From VXYL01 sp965116345 (lineage in GTDB: Bacteria; Pseudomonadota; Gammaproteobacteria; Pseudomonadales; Azotimanducaceae): a stretch of DNA of 64,000 bases. Numbering within the stretch: the stretch's first letter is position 1; each line of letters opens with the position of its first letter. The stretch lies in contig OZ220680.1 in assembly GCA_965116345.1 (NCBI GenBank), forward strand, positions 3,100,001 through 3,164,000, in the 5' to 3' direction. A model generated the notes under the pieces. That model did not search any database. It was not told where the DNA came from and saw only the letters and a program-made list of their open reading frames with translations. Of the stretch, positions 51,411 through 59,633 are shown in pieces. Both the position numbers and the translations under genes were made by a program.

Positions 51411-52838
51411 TCAGCCGATGGCGCGCATCCCCGCGTGCAGGCGTTCCACCCAGCCGAGCAGTCGCTCCGGGGCGTTGCGTCGGCGCCAGGCACCCGCTGC
51501 CAGCTTGTTGGCTTCGAGATACGTCGGGTAGACGTGGATCGTGCCGAGGATCTGCTTGAGGCCGATGCCGGCGCGCATGGCCGTGACGAATTCGCCGATC
51601 ATCTCTCCTGCCGCCGGCGCGACGATGGTCGCGCCGAGGACGCGTTGGCCCTTGGAGACGATCTTCACGAAACCCTCGCGGCGGTCGTCGGCCACGGCCC
51701 GGTCGATTTCGTCCAGCGGATGCAGCGTCACCTGGTGCGCGATGCCCTGTTCGGCGGCCTCGGCGGCGGACAGGCCGACTCTCGCCACTTCCGGGTCGGT
51801 GTAGGTCGCCCACGGCACGCAGGAATAGTCGCAGCGCAGACTCCACAACGGCGCGATCAAGGCGTTGACCGCGGCGTACCAAGCCTGGTGGGAAGCCATG
51901 TGGGTGAACTGGTAGGGACCGACCACGTCGCCGCAGGCGTAGATCGTGGGTGCCGTGGAACGCAGCGCGGGATTCACGGCGATGGTGCCATCGTGGTTGA
52001 ACTCGACGCCGAGTTCCTCGAGACCGAACCGGCGGCTGCGTGGCCGGCGTCCCACGGCGACGAGCACTTGGTCGAAGCCGACGCGTTTGCCGGTTTCCTC
52101 GCCGGTGTCGAGGGTGAGCATACCCGGGTCGATGCGCGTCGCACGATGGCCGGTGAGTATTTCCACACCCTCGTTGGCGAGCGTTTGCTCGATGACGGCC
52201 GCGGCGTCGGCATCCTCGTGCGGCAGCAGCCGGTCCTCCATGTCGATGAGGGCCACGCGGCTGCCGAGGCGGGCGAACGCCTGGGCCAGTTCGCAACCGA
52301 TGGGGCCGCCGCCGAGCACCGCCATCCGCCTTGGCAGTTCATCGAGTTGCCAGACATTGTCGGAGGTCAGCACGTCCACATCCTCGATGCCGGGGATGGG
52401 CGGCACCAAGGGTTCGGCACCGGTAGCGACGACGATGCGTCGGGCGGTCAGGCGCCCACCATCCACCGTAACGGTGTGTGGGTCCGTGATCGTCGCGTCG
52501 CCGGACACGCAATGCACGCCCAAACCCTCGTAACGCTCGGTCGAGTCCTTCGGCGCGATGGTCGCGATCGCCTCGCGGACTCGGTCCATCACGGCGCCGA
52601 AGTCCACCTCGCCGGCGACGTTCTTCAAACCGTATTGTTCGCCGTGGGCGAGCAGGTGGGCGGCCTTCGCGGACGCGATGAGCGTCTTCGAGGGCACGCA
52701 GCCGGTGTTCAGGCAATCGCCACCCATGTCGCCCCGTTCCACGAGCGTGACCCGCGCACGCACGGTGGCACCGACCAGGGCGGCAACCAGGCCCGCCGAT
52801 CCAGCGCCGACCACCACGAGATTGTTGTCGTACTTCAT
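51411..52838 (-). CDS. FAD-dependent pyridine nucleotide-disulfide oxidoreductase (MerA/Lpd-like)
   Basis: The 475-aa protein has FAD loop VVVGAGSAGLVAALVGA, redox-active GGDCLNTGCVPSKTL (CxxxxC about residues 43-48), NAD(P) loop MAVLGGGPIGCELAQAFA (about 173-190), second FAD loop TIYACGDVVGPYQFTH and a C-terminal dimerisation domain with HVYPTYLEANK, in which the His-Glu acid-base pair of disulfide reductases is kept. There is no MerA heavy-metal domain and no adjacent lipoamide complex genes, so the partner disulfide is unknown. ATG 52838 lies 5 bases after AGGAGG. It is divergent from hemB. Confidence 0.9.
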   Translation of the reverse strand: MKYDNNLVVVGAGSAGLVAALVGATVRARVTLVERGDMGGDCLNTGCVPSKTLIASAKAAHLLAHGEQYGLKNVAGEVDFGAVMDRVREAIATIAPKDSTERYEGLGVHCVSGDATITDPHTVTVDGGRLTARRIVVATGAEPLVPPIPGIEDVDVLTSDNVWQLDELPRRMAVLGGGPIGCELAQAFARLGSRVALIDMEDRLLPHEDADAAAVIEQTLANEGVEILTGHRATRIDPGMLTLDTGEETGKRVGFDQVLVAVGRRPRSRRFGLEELGVEFNHDGTIAVNPALRSTAPTIYACGDVVGPYQFTHMASHQAWYAAVNALIAPLWSLRCDYSCVPWATYTDPEVARVGLSAAEAAEQGIAHQVTLHPLDEIDRAVADDRREGFVKIVSKGQRVLGATIVAPAAGEMIGEFVTAMRAGIGLKQILGTIHVYPTYLEANKLAAGAWRRRNAPERLLGWVERLHAGMRAIG

Positions 52839-52945
52839 ACGCACCTCCTGACCTGTTCGGTCGTCGCGGATCGCAGTTTCTCCTTGTGATGATCGCCGAT
52901 CCGCCAGCGTGCCGACACGCGGGTTTCGCCGTGTACACTGCCGCC

Positions 52946-53929
52946 ATGGGCTATCCGTTCACCCGCATGCGGCGCAACCGCAGCGACGATTTTTCCCGTC
53001 GCCTGGTGCGCGAGACGACGTTGACCGTCGACGATCTCATCTACCCGATGTTCGTCATCGCGGGCCAGGGGCGGCGCCAACCGGTCGAGTCGATGCCCGG
53101 TATCGAGCGGCTCAGCATCGATCAGCTGGTGGAAGATGCGAAGCGCTGCGTCGACTTGGGCGTTCCGGCCGTGGCGCTGTTTCCGAACGTCGAGGACGAC
53201 CTCAGGACACCCGATGGCGGCGAGGCCCTGAATCCGGACGGGCTCGTTCCCAAGAGTGTTGCCGCCGTGAAGGCGGCGTGCCCGGATCTCGGGGTCATCA
53301 CCGACGCCGCCCTGGATCCCTACACGAGCCATGGTCACGACGGCGTCCTGGACGAGCGCGACTACGTCGTCAACGACCTCACCGTGGAGACACTGGTCGA
53401 GCAGTCGCTGGTCTGCGCACGGGCGGGTGCGGACGTGATTGCGCCGTCGGACATGATGGACGGTCGGGTGGGCGCGATCCGCGAGGCGCTCGAAGACGAG
53501 GGGTTCGTCAACACCCGGATCATGGCGTACTCGGCAAAGTACGCGTCCGCCTACTACGGGCCGTTCCGGGACGCCGTGGGCTCGGCGACCGCGCTGGTCG
53601 GCGACAAGCGGACCTACCAGATGGACCCCGCCAACCAGGCCGAGGCGTTGCGCGAGATCGAACTCGACCTCGAAGAGGGCGCCGACATGGTCATGGTCAA
53701 GCCCGGCATGCCGTATCTCGACATCGTCGCGCTGGTCAAGGAGTCGTTCGCCGCGCCGACTTTCGTCTACCAGGTCAGCGGCGAGTACGCCATGCTGATG
53801 GCGGCGGTGGGCAACGGCTGGCTCGACGAACGGGTGATCACCGAAGCGCTGGTGTGCCTCAAGCGCGCGGGAGCGGACGGCATCCTGACGTACTTCGCCA
53901 AGGAAATCGCGCCCAAGCTGACGCGCTGA
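52946..53929 (+). CDS. hemB: Delta-aminolevulinic acid dehydratase (porphobilinogen synthase)
   Basis: The 327-aa protein joins two ALA molecules to porphobilinogen. It begins MGYPFTRMRRNRSDDFSRRL, has the metal/allosteric region DAALDPYTSHGHDGVLD (about 125-141), Lys198 in AYSAKYASAYYGPFRDA and Schiff-base Lys252 in MVMVKPGMPYLDIV. The TSHGHDG segment has Asp/His and not the Cys triad, so it is the Mg-type rather than the Zn-type enzyme. The start ATG 52946 matches orthologues; the open frame upstream has no family sequence. hemC and hemD lie 6 kb downstream on the other strand. Confidence 0.97.
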   Translation: MGYPFTRMRRNRSDDFSRRLVRETTLTVDDLIYPMFVIAGQGRRQPVESMPGIERLSIDQLVEDAKRCVDLGVPAVALFPNVEDDLRTPDGGEALNPDGLVPKSVAAVKAACPDLGVITDAALDPYTSHGHDGVLDERDYVVNDLTVETLVEQSLVCARAGADVIAPSDMMDGRVGAIREALEDEGFVNTRIMAYSAKYASAYYGPFRDAVGSATALVGDKRTYQMDPANQAEALREIELDLEEGADMVMVKPGMPYLDIVALVKESFAAPTFVYQVSGEYAMLMAAVGNGWLDERVITEALVCLKRAGADGILTYFAKEIAPKLTR

Positions 53930-54065
53930 AACCGGGGTATTGCAGCGGTTGAAACCGCGTTGCCTGTCCCCATATCCGGGTCGGGTGGTAGACTTGCGCG
54001 ATTCGCCGCTCGTCGATTTCCTCAAAAGACAGACCCTCACAGTCACACCAAAGGAGCAAGACTTC

Positions 54066-54392
54066 ATGTCGGACAACATTGAGCACGTCACCGACGCCGA
54101 CTGGGACGACAAGGTCCTCGGTGCCGATAAGCCGGTCCTCGTCGACTACTGGGCCGAGTGGTGCGCGCCCTGCAAGATGATCGCGCCGATTCTCGAGGAG
54201 ATCGCCGACGAGTACGCCGAGCGCGTGCAGGTCTGCAAGCTCGACATCGATTCCAACCAGCAGACGCCGCCGAAGTACGGCATCCGCGGCATCCCGACGC
54301 TGATGCTGTTCCGCAACGGCGAAGTGGAAGCCACCAAGGTCGGCGCGCTGTCCAAGTCCCAACTCGCAGCGTTTCTCGACAGCAACATCTGA
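54066..54392 (+). CDS. trxA: Thioredoxin
   Basis: The 108-aa protein has the complete thioredoxin fold with the redox site WCAPCK (Cys33, Cys36), the buried Asp27 in VLVDYWAEW, and cis-Pro in GIRGIPTLMLF. It reduces protein disulfides in the cytoplasm. The ATG is preceded by AAAGGAG. A TAGACT sequence near 53989-53994 may be its -10. trxA upstream of rho is a conserved gammaproteobacterial neighbourhood; here a small membrane gene lies between them. Confidence 0.97.
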   Translation: MSDNIEHVTDADWDDKVLGADKPVLVDYWAEWCAPCKMIAPILEEIADEYAERVQVCKLDIDSNQQTPPKYGIRGIPTLMLFRNGEVEATKVGALSKSQLAAFLDSNI

Positions 54393-54498
54393 GGCCTACC
54401 GCCTTGGTTTCCGGCCACGGTTCCGATGTGAACCCGTGGCCCTCTTCCATCCATAAGCGGGCAATCGCCGGTCGGCGTCGTCCCGGCCCGGTTGACCG

Positions 54499-54861
54499 GT
54501 GACGGGACGCGGCTTGCCCCCACCGCGGTCGCGTACGCCCAGGGTGGTAGTCGCGGCGGTGACCGTCTGGGTTGTTGCCACCGTGGCGGTCGCGTGGGCC
54601 ATGGCCCACGACCCGTTCTCTTGGCTCATCGTTGCCTTTTTCGTGCTCGCCTACTTGGCCGTCGTGGGACTCCCGGTCTACTTCCTCATGAAGCGCTGGG
54701 ACAAGCGCTCGATCATGGACTACACCGTGGCCGCCCTGGTCGCGGGCGTCCCCATCAGCAGCCTATGGGTCGTCGGGGGGGTGTGGATAGGCGCGTTGTA
54801 CTACCTCGCGGTGGCGTGCGTCTGCGGACCGATCGGCTATTGGATCGTCGAACGGACGTGA
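54499..54861 (+). CDS. Small predicted membrane protein of unknown function
   Basis: The 120-aa frame from GTG 54499 is basic at the N-terminus and has about three or four strongly hydrophobic stretches (VVVAAVTVWVVATVAVAWAM, SWLIVAFFVLAYLAVVGLPV, YTVAALVAGVPISSLWVVGG, LYYLAVACVCGPIGYWIV). A charged loop (MKRWDKRSIMDY) sits between the second and third. No family is recognised. It lies between trxA and rho on the same strand. The hydrophobic spacing makes it more likely real than a chance frame, but no clear ribosome site is visible. Confidence 0.5.
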   Translation: MTGRGLPPPRSRTPRVVVAAVTVWVVATVAVAWAMAHDPFSWLIVAFFVLAYLAVVGLPVYFLMKRWDKRSIMDYTVAALVAGVPISSLWVVGGVWIGALYYLAVACVCGPIGYWIVERT

Positions 54862-55157
54862 CCGAATGACCCTATAGACGCCGCCGAGTTGGCGGTGGTA
54901 GAGTCCGCGCCACTGACGTGCATGCATCGGCCGCCGGATGGGGGAAGTCCGCTACGGAGCCGATGGGCCAAGCCAAGCCACTTCCGCGAGAGGTGGCGAA
55001 TCCGGCCAGGAAGTAACTGCTTCATCGATGGATTGGCGAAGGCCGAAGGTGCCGCCCGCGACACCTTCCTTGTGCCCTGTGCTCAAACAATCCTCAATTC
55101 CACGCACGGATCCATCCGTCACCCTCGCTGCCCTCCCAACCACCAACGGGACCCACC
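54862..55157 (+). other. Leader region of rho
   Basis: No gene recognised. It probably holds the rho promoter and leader; rho leaders are commonly used for autoregulation. The last bases before ATG 55158 are pyrimidine- and A-rich (CAACCACCAACGGGACCCACC), suitable as an unstructured Rho-loading stretch. Confidence 0.4.
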
Positions 55158-56423
55158 ATGAATCTGACTGACCTGAAACGAAGACCCGTCGGCGAATTGA
55201 TCGACATGGCCCAGGAGATGGGCCTCGAAAACCTGGCCCGCTCGCGCAAGCAGGAAGTAGTCGCCGCAATCCTGCGCAAACAGGCGACCAACGGCGAGGA
55301 CATCTACGGCGAGGGGACGCTGGAGATTCTTCCTGACGGGTACGGTTTCCTGCGTTCGGCGGACAGTTCCTACCTGGCTGGACCTGACGACATCTACGTC
55401 TCGCAGAACCAGATCAGACGTTTCAACCTCCGTACCGGCGACGGCATCGCCGGCAAGATCCGACCGCCCAAGGGAGGAGGGGAGCGCTACTTCGCGCTGT
55501 TGAAGATCGACGAGATCAACTTCAGCGAGCCCAATGCCAAGAAGCAGAAGATCCTGTTCGAAAACCTCACCCCGGACTTCCCCGACGAGCGCCTGACCCT
55601 GGAGCGGGGCAACGGCACGACCCAGGATCTGTCGTCGCGCATCGTCGACCTGATCGCGCCCATCGGCAAGGGCCAGCGGGCGCTGATCGTCTCCCCGCCC
55701 AAGGCGGGCAAGACCCTGATGCTGCAGAACATCGCCGACTCCATTGCGGCCACCAATCCCGACGTGGTGCTCATCGTCCTGCTCATCGACGAACGACCCG
55801 AGGAGGTCACCGACATGCGTCGCATGGTGCGCGGCGAGGTGGTCGCCAGCACGTTCGACGAACCACCCTCGCGGCACGTCCAGGTGGCCGAAATGGTGAT
55901 CGAGAAGGCCAAGCGGCTGGTCGAGCACCAGAAAGACGTGGTCATCCTCTTGGACTCCATCACCCGCCTGGCCCGTGCCTACAACACCATCGTGCCGTCG
56001 TCGGGCAAAGTGCTCACCGGCGGCGTCGACGCCAACGCCCTGGAACGGCCCAAGCGGTTCTACGGCGCGGCGAGGAACTTCATCGAGGGCGGCAGCCTGT
56101 CCATCATCGCCACCGCGCTCATCGACACCGGCTCGAGGATGGACGAGGTGATCTACGAGGAATTCAAGGGACGGGGCAACCTGGAAATCCACCTCGAGCG
56201 GAAGATCGCCGAGAAACGCGTCTGGCCGGCCATCAACATCCGCCGCTCCGGTACCCGCCGTGAGGAACGGCTGCTATCCGACGACGAACTCCAGCGGGTC
56301 TGGATTCTGCGCAAGCTGCTGCACGACATGGAGGACATCGCCGCCATCGAGTTCATGCTCGACAAGCTCAAGGAAACCCGCACCAACGACGAGTTCTTCA
56401 GCTCCATGCGAGGCGGACGCTAG
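55158..56423 (+). CDS. rho: Transcription termination factor Rho
   Basis: The 421-aa hexameric RNA helicase has the N-terminal Rho domain (MNLTDLKRRPVGELIDMAQE), the RNA-binding cold-shock-like domain (EILPDGYGFLRSADSSYLAG, about 56-75), Walker A PPKAGKT (about 180-186), Walker B VVILLDSITRLARAYN (about 260-275), Q-loop (SGKVLTGGVDANAL) and R-loop (IDTGSRMDEVIYEEFKGRGN). The stop TAG is shared as CTAG (56420-56423) with the convergent hemY stop. It is nearly identical in layout to E. coli Rho. Confidence 0.98.
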   Translation: MNLTDLKRRPVGELIDMAQEMGLENLARSRKQEVVAAILRKQATNGEDIYGEGTLEILPDGYGFLRSADSSYLAGPDDIYVSQNQIRRFNLRTGDGIAGKIRPPKGGGERYFALLKIDEINFSEPNAKKQKILFENLTPDFPDERLTLERGNGTTQDLSSRIVDLIAPIGKGQRALIVSPPKAGKTLMLQNIADSIAATNPDVVLIVLLIDERPEEVTDMRRMVRGEVVASTFDEPPSRHVQVAEMVIEKAKRLVEHQKDVVILLDSITRLARAYNTIVPSSGKVLTGGVDANALERPKRFYGAARNFIEGGSLSIIATALIDTGSRMDEVIYEEFKGRGNLEIHLERKIAEKRVWPAINIRRSGTRREERLLSDDELQRVWILRKLLHDMEDIAAIEFMLDKLKETRTNDEFFSSMRGGR

Positions 56424-57640
56424 CCCGCATTAGTGCGGGCGAGGGCGAGCGCGCGCCCTGCGGGCGCGATGGCCTCGCCCCTACGGAGTCGGAGCGCTTG
56501 TCGGTAGTGGCCGTTGGCGGCGGCGGCATCACCCGTGGCGGCACAGACCGCAGCCAGTTCCTCCAGGGCTTCGGGCTCCTGCTCTCGCGACAGGCTGGCC
56601 TCGAGGTATTCGCGGGCCTTCGCCGCGTCGCCGGTGGCGTTCGCCAAGCGCCCGAGGGTGAGTAGCAGAACGGGATCGTCCGGGTGTTGCTTCGACCAGG
56701 CCACGGCACGGGCCAGCTGCTTGCCCGGATCCGCGTCGAGCTTGCCGTAGCGCCTCACCCAGGCGTCTCGCCAACTGCCCTTCAGGGCTTGGCGCAACGC
56801 GGCCTCGGCCTCGCCGGGCGCGTCCGCCGCCACCGCATCGACGAAATCCAGCAACAGCTGCTCGTCGGTGCGGAGCTTCTTTGGGATGGACTTCCAGGCC
56901 TTGCGTGCATGTTCGGCGGCATCGGCGCTTTGGCGTGATCGGGTAAGCCGCGCCCGCCAAATAGCGGTCTGCACGTCGTTCGCCTGCGCATCCTTGGGCA
57001 ATTCGCTGGCGAGTTCCGCCACGGCCTCCCAGTCGCCCAACGCCTTGTGGGCTTCGAACTGTCGCTTGATCACCACCGGATGTCGGGATGCCTCGCTTCG
57101 CAACGGCCCGAGGGTTTCCAGGCTGGCACGCCATTGTCCGGCCGACTGCTGCAGTTCGGCGCGGACCAGGTTCACGGCGAACGCGGCCTCGGGGCTGGCC
57201 TCGCGCGCCTTCTTGAGGATCGCATCGCGCTCTTCGAAGTGGCCCAGTTCGCTCGCCGCCCGGGCCGCGGCCAGGTGGTTGAAGAGCGGCGTGTCCACCC
57301 GCTCGGCGGACGCTTGGAACGCGTCGCGCGCTTCCTGCCAGCGTTCCTCCGCGAGCAGCATGAGCCCCCGCACGGTTCGGTTCCTTGCCGTGGTGGTTCG
57401 GCGTGACCGGACCCAGCCGGAGATCGCGGCGCCACCGCCGAGAACGCGGCGCGTCAACAGCACGACGGCGTAACCGACCAGGACCAGGGCGAGCGCGGCG
57501 GCGAGGGCGAACCAGAGACTCGTCTCCAAGGTCGCGCCGTCGTAGGAGATGAGGAGATAGCCGGCGTCCCGAACCATCAACGTCGCGAGCAGAGCGCCTA
57601 CGGCGATGGCGAGGATCAGCAGGACGAGGAAGACGATCAC
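56420..57640 (-). CDS. hemY: HemY-like TPR membrane protein of the heme operon
   Basis: The 406-aa protein has two N-terminal transmembrane segments (MIVFLVLLILAIAVGALLAT and SLWFALAAALALVLVGYAVV) and then TPR-type helical repeats (for example LMLLAEERWQEARDAFQASA and LLLTLGRLANATGDAAKARE), as in the HemY protein encoded after hemX in proteobacteria (not protoporphyrinogen oxidase). Its exact role in heme synthesis is unsettled. The GTG start overlaps the hemX stop (GTGA). The last 20 residues (RGEAIAPAGRALALARTNAG) come from a palindromic element and have no TPR character. Confidence 0.9.
   Translation of the reverse strand: MIVFLVLLILAIAVGALLATLMVRDAGYLLISYDGATLETSLWFALAAALALVLVGYAVVLLTRRVLGGGAAISGWVRSRRTTTARNRTVRGLMLLAEERWQEARDAFQASAERVDTPLFNHLAAARAASELGHFEERDAILKKAREASPEAAFAVNLVRAELQQSAGQWRASLETLGPLRSEASRHPVVIKRQFEAHKALGDWEAVAELASELPKDAQANDVQTAIWRARLTRSRQSADAAEHARKAWKSIPKKLRTDEQLLLDFVDAVAADAPGEAEAALRQALKGSWRDAWVRRYGKLDADPGKQLARAVAWSKQHPDDPVLLLTLGRLANATGDAAKAREYLEASLSREQEPEALEELAAVCAATGDAAAANGHYRQALRLRRGEAIAPAGRALALARTNAG
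56423..56480. repeat. Palindromic element at the rho/hemY 3' junction
   Basis: Contains a hairpin GCCCGCA (56423-56429)/TGCGGGC (56434-56440) with TTAG loop, then GGGCGAG (56443-56449)/CTCGCCC (56474-56480) enclosing CGCGCCC/GGGCGCG. The inner module GCGCGCCCT-CGGGCGCGAT matches the pilP units at 19 of 20 bases. It likely ends transcription from both sides and encodes the last 20 HemY residues. Confidence 0.75.
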
Positions 57641-58887
57641 TCGGGGTCGGCCTCGTCGTCGGTTCCGGCGCCCCGTTCGGCGCGCAGTTCGCGAAGCCGG
57701 GCGAGCGAGGTCGAGATGTCGGGCAGCTCGGCGCCGAGATCCACGGCAATGAGCGCGTCGAGTTCGCGGGTGGCTTCGACCACCGCCGCGCGTTCCGGGT
57801 CGACGAATCGATGCAGCCACTGGCGAGCCGATTGCAGGCTGCTTGCGTAGATCCGCTGGTCGCGTCGCAGAAGGGCCAGCTGGGCGCGCTCCAAGGCCAG
57901 GATCAGATGCTGTTCCAGGTATTCCGCCTGGTCTGGTGGAAGCAACGGCCGGATAGTCTCCCCCTCGTGACGGCGAAACCGCACCAGGCTGCCAAGTCGC
58001 GACAGCAGGCTGTCGATCATCGACTCCTCCGCGTCGGCCGCAGCCTGGTCCGCCGAGTCCTCGGCCACGTACTCGGGAAGCCGCAACGGCAGACGGTCCA
58101 GCAAGCCCTTCGTCGCTTCGAGCCGGAGGAACAGGCCCTGGGTGTCCACGTCCTCGAAAGTGCGCAGCGCCAAGCGTTCCGCGGTGAGCAGGGCGCGCAC
58201 GTCATGGAAGACGAAGTCGTCGAGATCGGCGAGCAGTTCGTCGGCTCGTTCGAGCAGGGCAACGGCTCCGGTGGCGTCCCGCTGCAGGTGCAGGCGATGG
58301 TTGGCCACGGACAATAGGTACTCGACCTCGGCGAGTTTCCACTGGCGGGGCGATGGCGGGCCATCGACGGGCCTGGCCGCCTTTGCTTCGGCCAAGGCCG
58401 AACGCGTGTCCGCCAGCGCCGCCTGCTGTTCGGCAAGCGCTTCGCGTACGCGCTGGAGTTCTTCCGTGACAGCCCCGAGAGCCAGCCGCATCGCCTCTTC
58501 GCGCCGGCTCGCCTCGCCGCGGACCGCGGAAATCTCGGTACTGACCAGGGCCTCGACGCGGGCTTCGGCGTCACCGGTCCAAGAGAGCCAGAACAGGTAC
58601 CCGGCGAGTCCCGACGCCGCCAAGGCGATGAGCAGGGCCAGCACGGCCATGGCGCGTCCGGGTCTCGTCGTGCGAGACGCGACCACTTCGCGCTCGCTTC
58701 GAGAGTCTGCCCCGCGGACTTCCCGGGTGGGGGGTCCGTGACGGCGTGGCGGCGGTTGCTGAGCTTTTGGTTTGGCCGCTTTCGCCTCGACGTCGGGCTG
58801 CGACGTCGTATTCGCCTCGTCGGGCGACGCCGGCGACGGTTCGTCCGTCTTGGTCGGCTTCGCGCCGGAATCCTCGGAGTCGGTCAT
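57637..58887 (-). CDS. hemX: HemX-like protein of the heme operon
   Basis: The 416-aa protein has a Pro/Ala/Lys-rich cytoplasmic N-terminus, one transmembrane helix (AMAVLALLIALAASGLAGYL, about 77-96), a coiled coil (EEAMRLALGAVTEELQRVRE) and a DUF513/HemX domain with WKLAEVEYLLSVANHRLHLQ and TAERLALRTFEDVDTQGLFL. It was once called a uroporphyrinogen methyltransferase, but no SAM-binding motif is seen; a structural role in the heme operon is more likely. Its ATG overlaps the hemD stop (ATGA). Confidence 0.92.
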   Translation of the reverse strand: MTDSEDSGAKPTKTDEPSPASPDEANTTSQPDVEAKAAKPKAQQPPPRRHGPPTREVRGADSRSEREVVASRTTRPGRAMAVLALLIALAASGLAGYLFWLSWTGDAEARVEALVSTEISAVRGEASRREEAMRLALGAVTEELQRVREALAEQQAALADTRSALAEAKAARPVDGPPSPRQWKLAEVEYLLSVANHRLHLQRDATGAVALLERADELLADLDDFVFHDVRALLTAERLALRTFEDVDTQGLFLRLEATKGLLDRLPLRLPEYVAEDSADQAAADAEESMIDSLLSRLGSLVRFRRHEGETIRPLLPPDQAEYLEQHLILALERAQLALLRRDQRIYASSLQSARQWLHRFVDPERAAVVEATRELDALIAVDLGAELPDISTSLARLRELRAERGAGTDDEADPE

Positions 58888-59591
58888 ATTCCTTCTTCGC
58901 TGCTCTCCAACGCGCCTGGCAAGGCGCGCCGGAGCCTGACCAGCGCGTCCACGACCACCATGGGGCTCGCTCCGACCGTGGTGATCACCTTGGCGAATCC
59001 GGCCGACGCGGCGATGGCCGAGACGCGCTCGGACGGCACCAGCAGCGGCACCTTCGGGTCGCGACCGTGAGCAAACCACAGTTGTCCAATGACGCGCAAA
59101 CCCTCTCCGCTTGCCGCGACGATGGCGTCGATGGACTCGTGGGCGATTGCGGGTTCGTTGGCAACACGCCGATAGACGTCCCAGTCGACGACGGTGCCTC
59201 CCCGGGACTCGAGCCAGCGCTGCAGGGTGTCGGTCCCGCCCGCACCTTTGACCACGAGCGTGCGCCCCGGAACCGAGGGCTCAAGGGCGTTCGTTACGTC
59301 CAAGGCGCTTCGCTGGGGAGACCAGGTCGGAACCTGACCACGACGCTCCAAGGCGGCGTGGGCGGCGTTGCCGATGGCCATCGCCGGACCGCCCTGCCAG
59401 CCGTTGGCAAACGCTGCCGCAACCGCGTGCTCGGACACGAACACCGTCAGGTCGAAGCATCCATCCGGCGCAGAGGAGCGCAGGCGTTCGATGTGCAGCA
59501 CCGGCGCGTTGAAGATGTCGAAGCCGTGACCGGCGAGCGCTTCGGCCAAGCGGGCCGCGCCCGGCTCGGTTCGGGTCACCCAGATTCGCAT
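58884..59591 (-). CDS. hemD: Uroporphyrinogen-III synthase
   Basis: The 235-aa protein cyclises hydroxymethylbilane to uroporphyrinogen III. The family is poorly conserved, but MRIWVTRTEPGAARLAEALA, LTVFVSEHAVAAAF, AMAIGNAAHAALERRG, VPGRTLVVKGAGGTD, DVYRRV and VPSERVSAIAASAGFAKVIT match in the right order. It lies 42 bp after hemC and overlaps hemX by 4 nt, the usual hemCDXY operon. Confidence 0.94.
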   Translation of the reverse strand: MRIWVTRTEPGAARLAEALAGHGFDIFNAPVLHIERLRSSAPDGCFDLTVFVSEHAVAAAFANGWQGGPAMAIGNAAHAALERRGQVPTWSPQRSALDVTNALEPSVPGRTLVVKGAGGTDTLQRWLESRGGTVVDWDVYRRVANEPAIAHESIDAIVAASGEGLRVIGQLWFAHGRDPKVPLLVPSERVSAIAASAGFAKVITTVGASPMVVVDALVRLRRALPGALESSEEGI

Positions 59592-59633
59592 CGGCTGGTC
59601 GTGGCCATGGATGGGGTCGGGAAGGGCGACGCG

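Noticed and set aside
51411..52838. Assignment as mercuric reductase
   Set aside because: No N-terminal heavy-metal domain, no C-terminal vicinal Cys pair and no other mer genes nearby.
52909..53952. Alternative long frame overlapping hemB on the same strand
   Set aside because: Arg/Gly-rich shadow frame of hemB without homology; hemB has all catalytic residues in the other frame.
54492..54869. Overlapping frame in the trxA-rho gap
   Set aside because: Gly/Arg-rich translation typical of a shadow; the overlapping hydrophobic frame at 54499-54861 is more protein-like.
57637..58887. Assignment as uroporphyrinogen-III C-methyltransferase
   Set aside because: No SAM-binding or methyltransferase motifs; the protein has the single-pass HemX layout.
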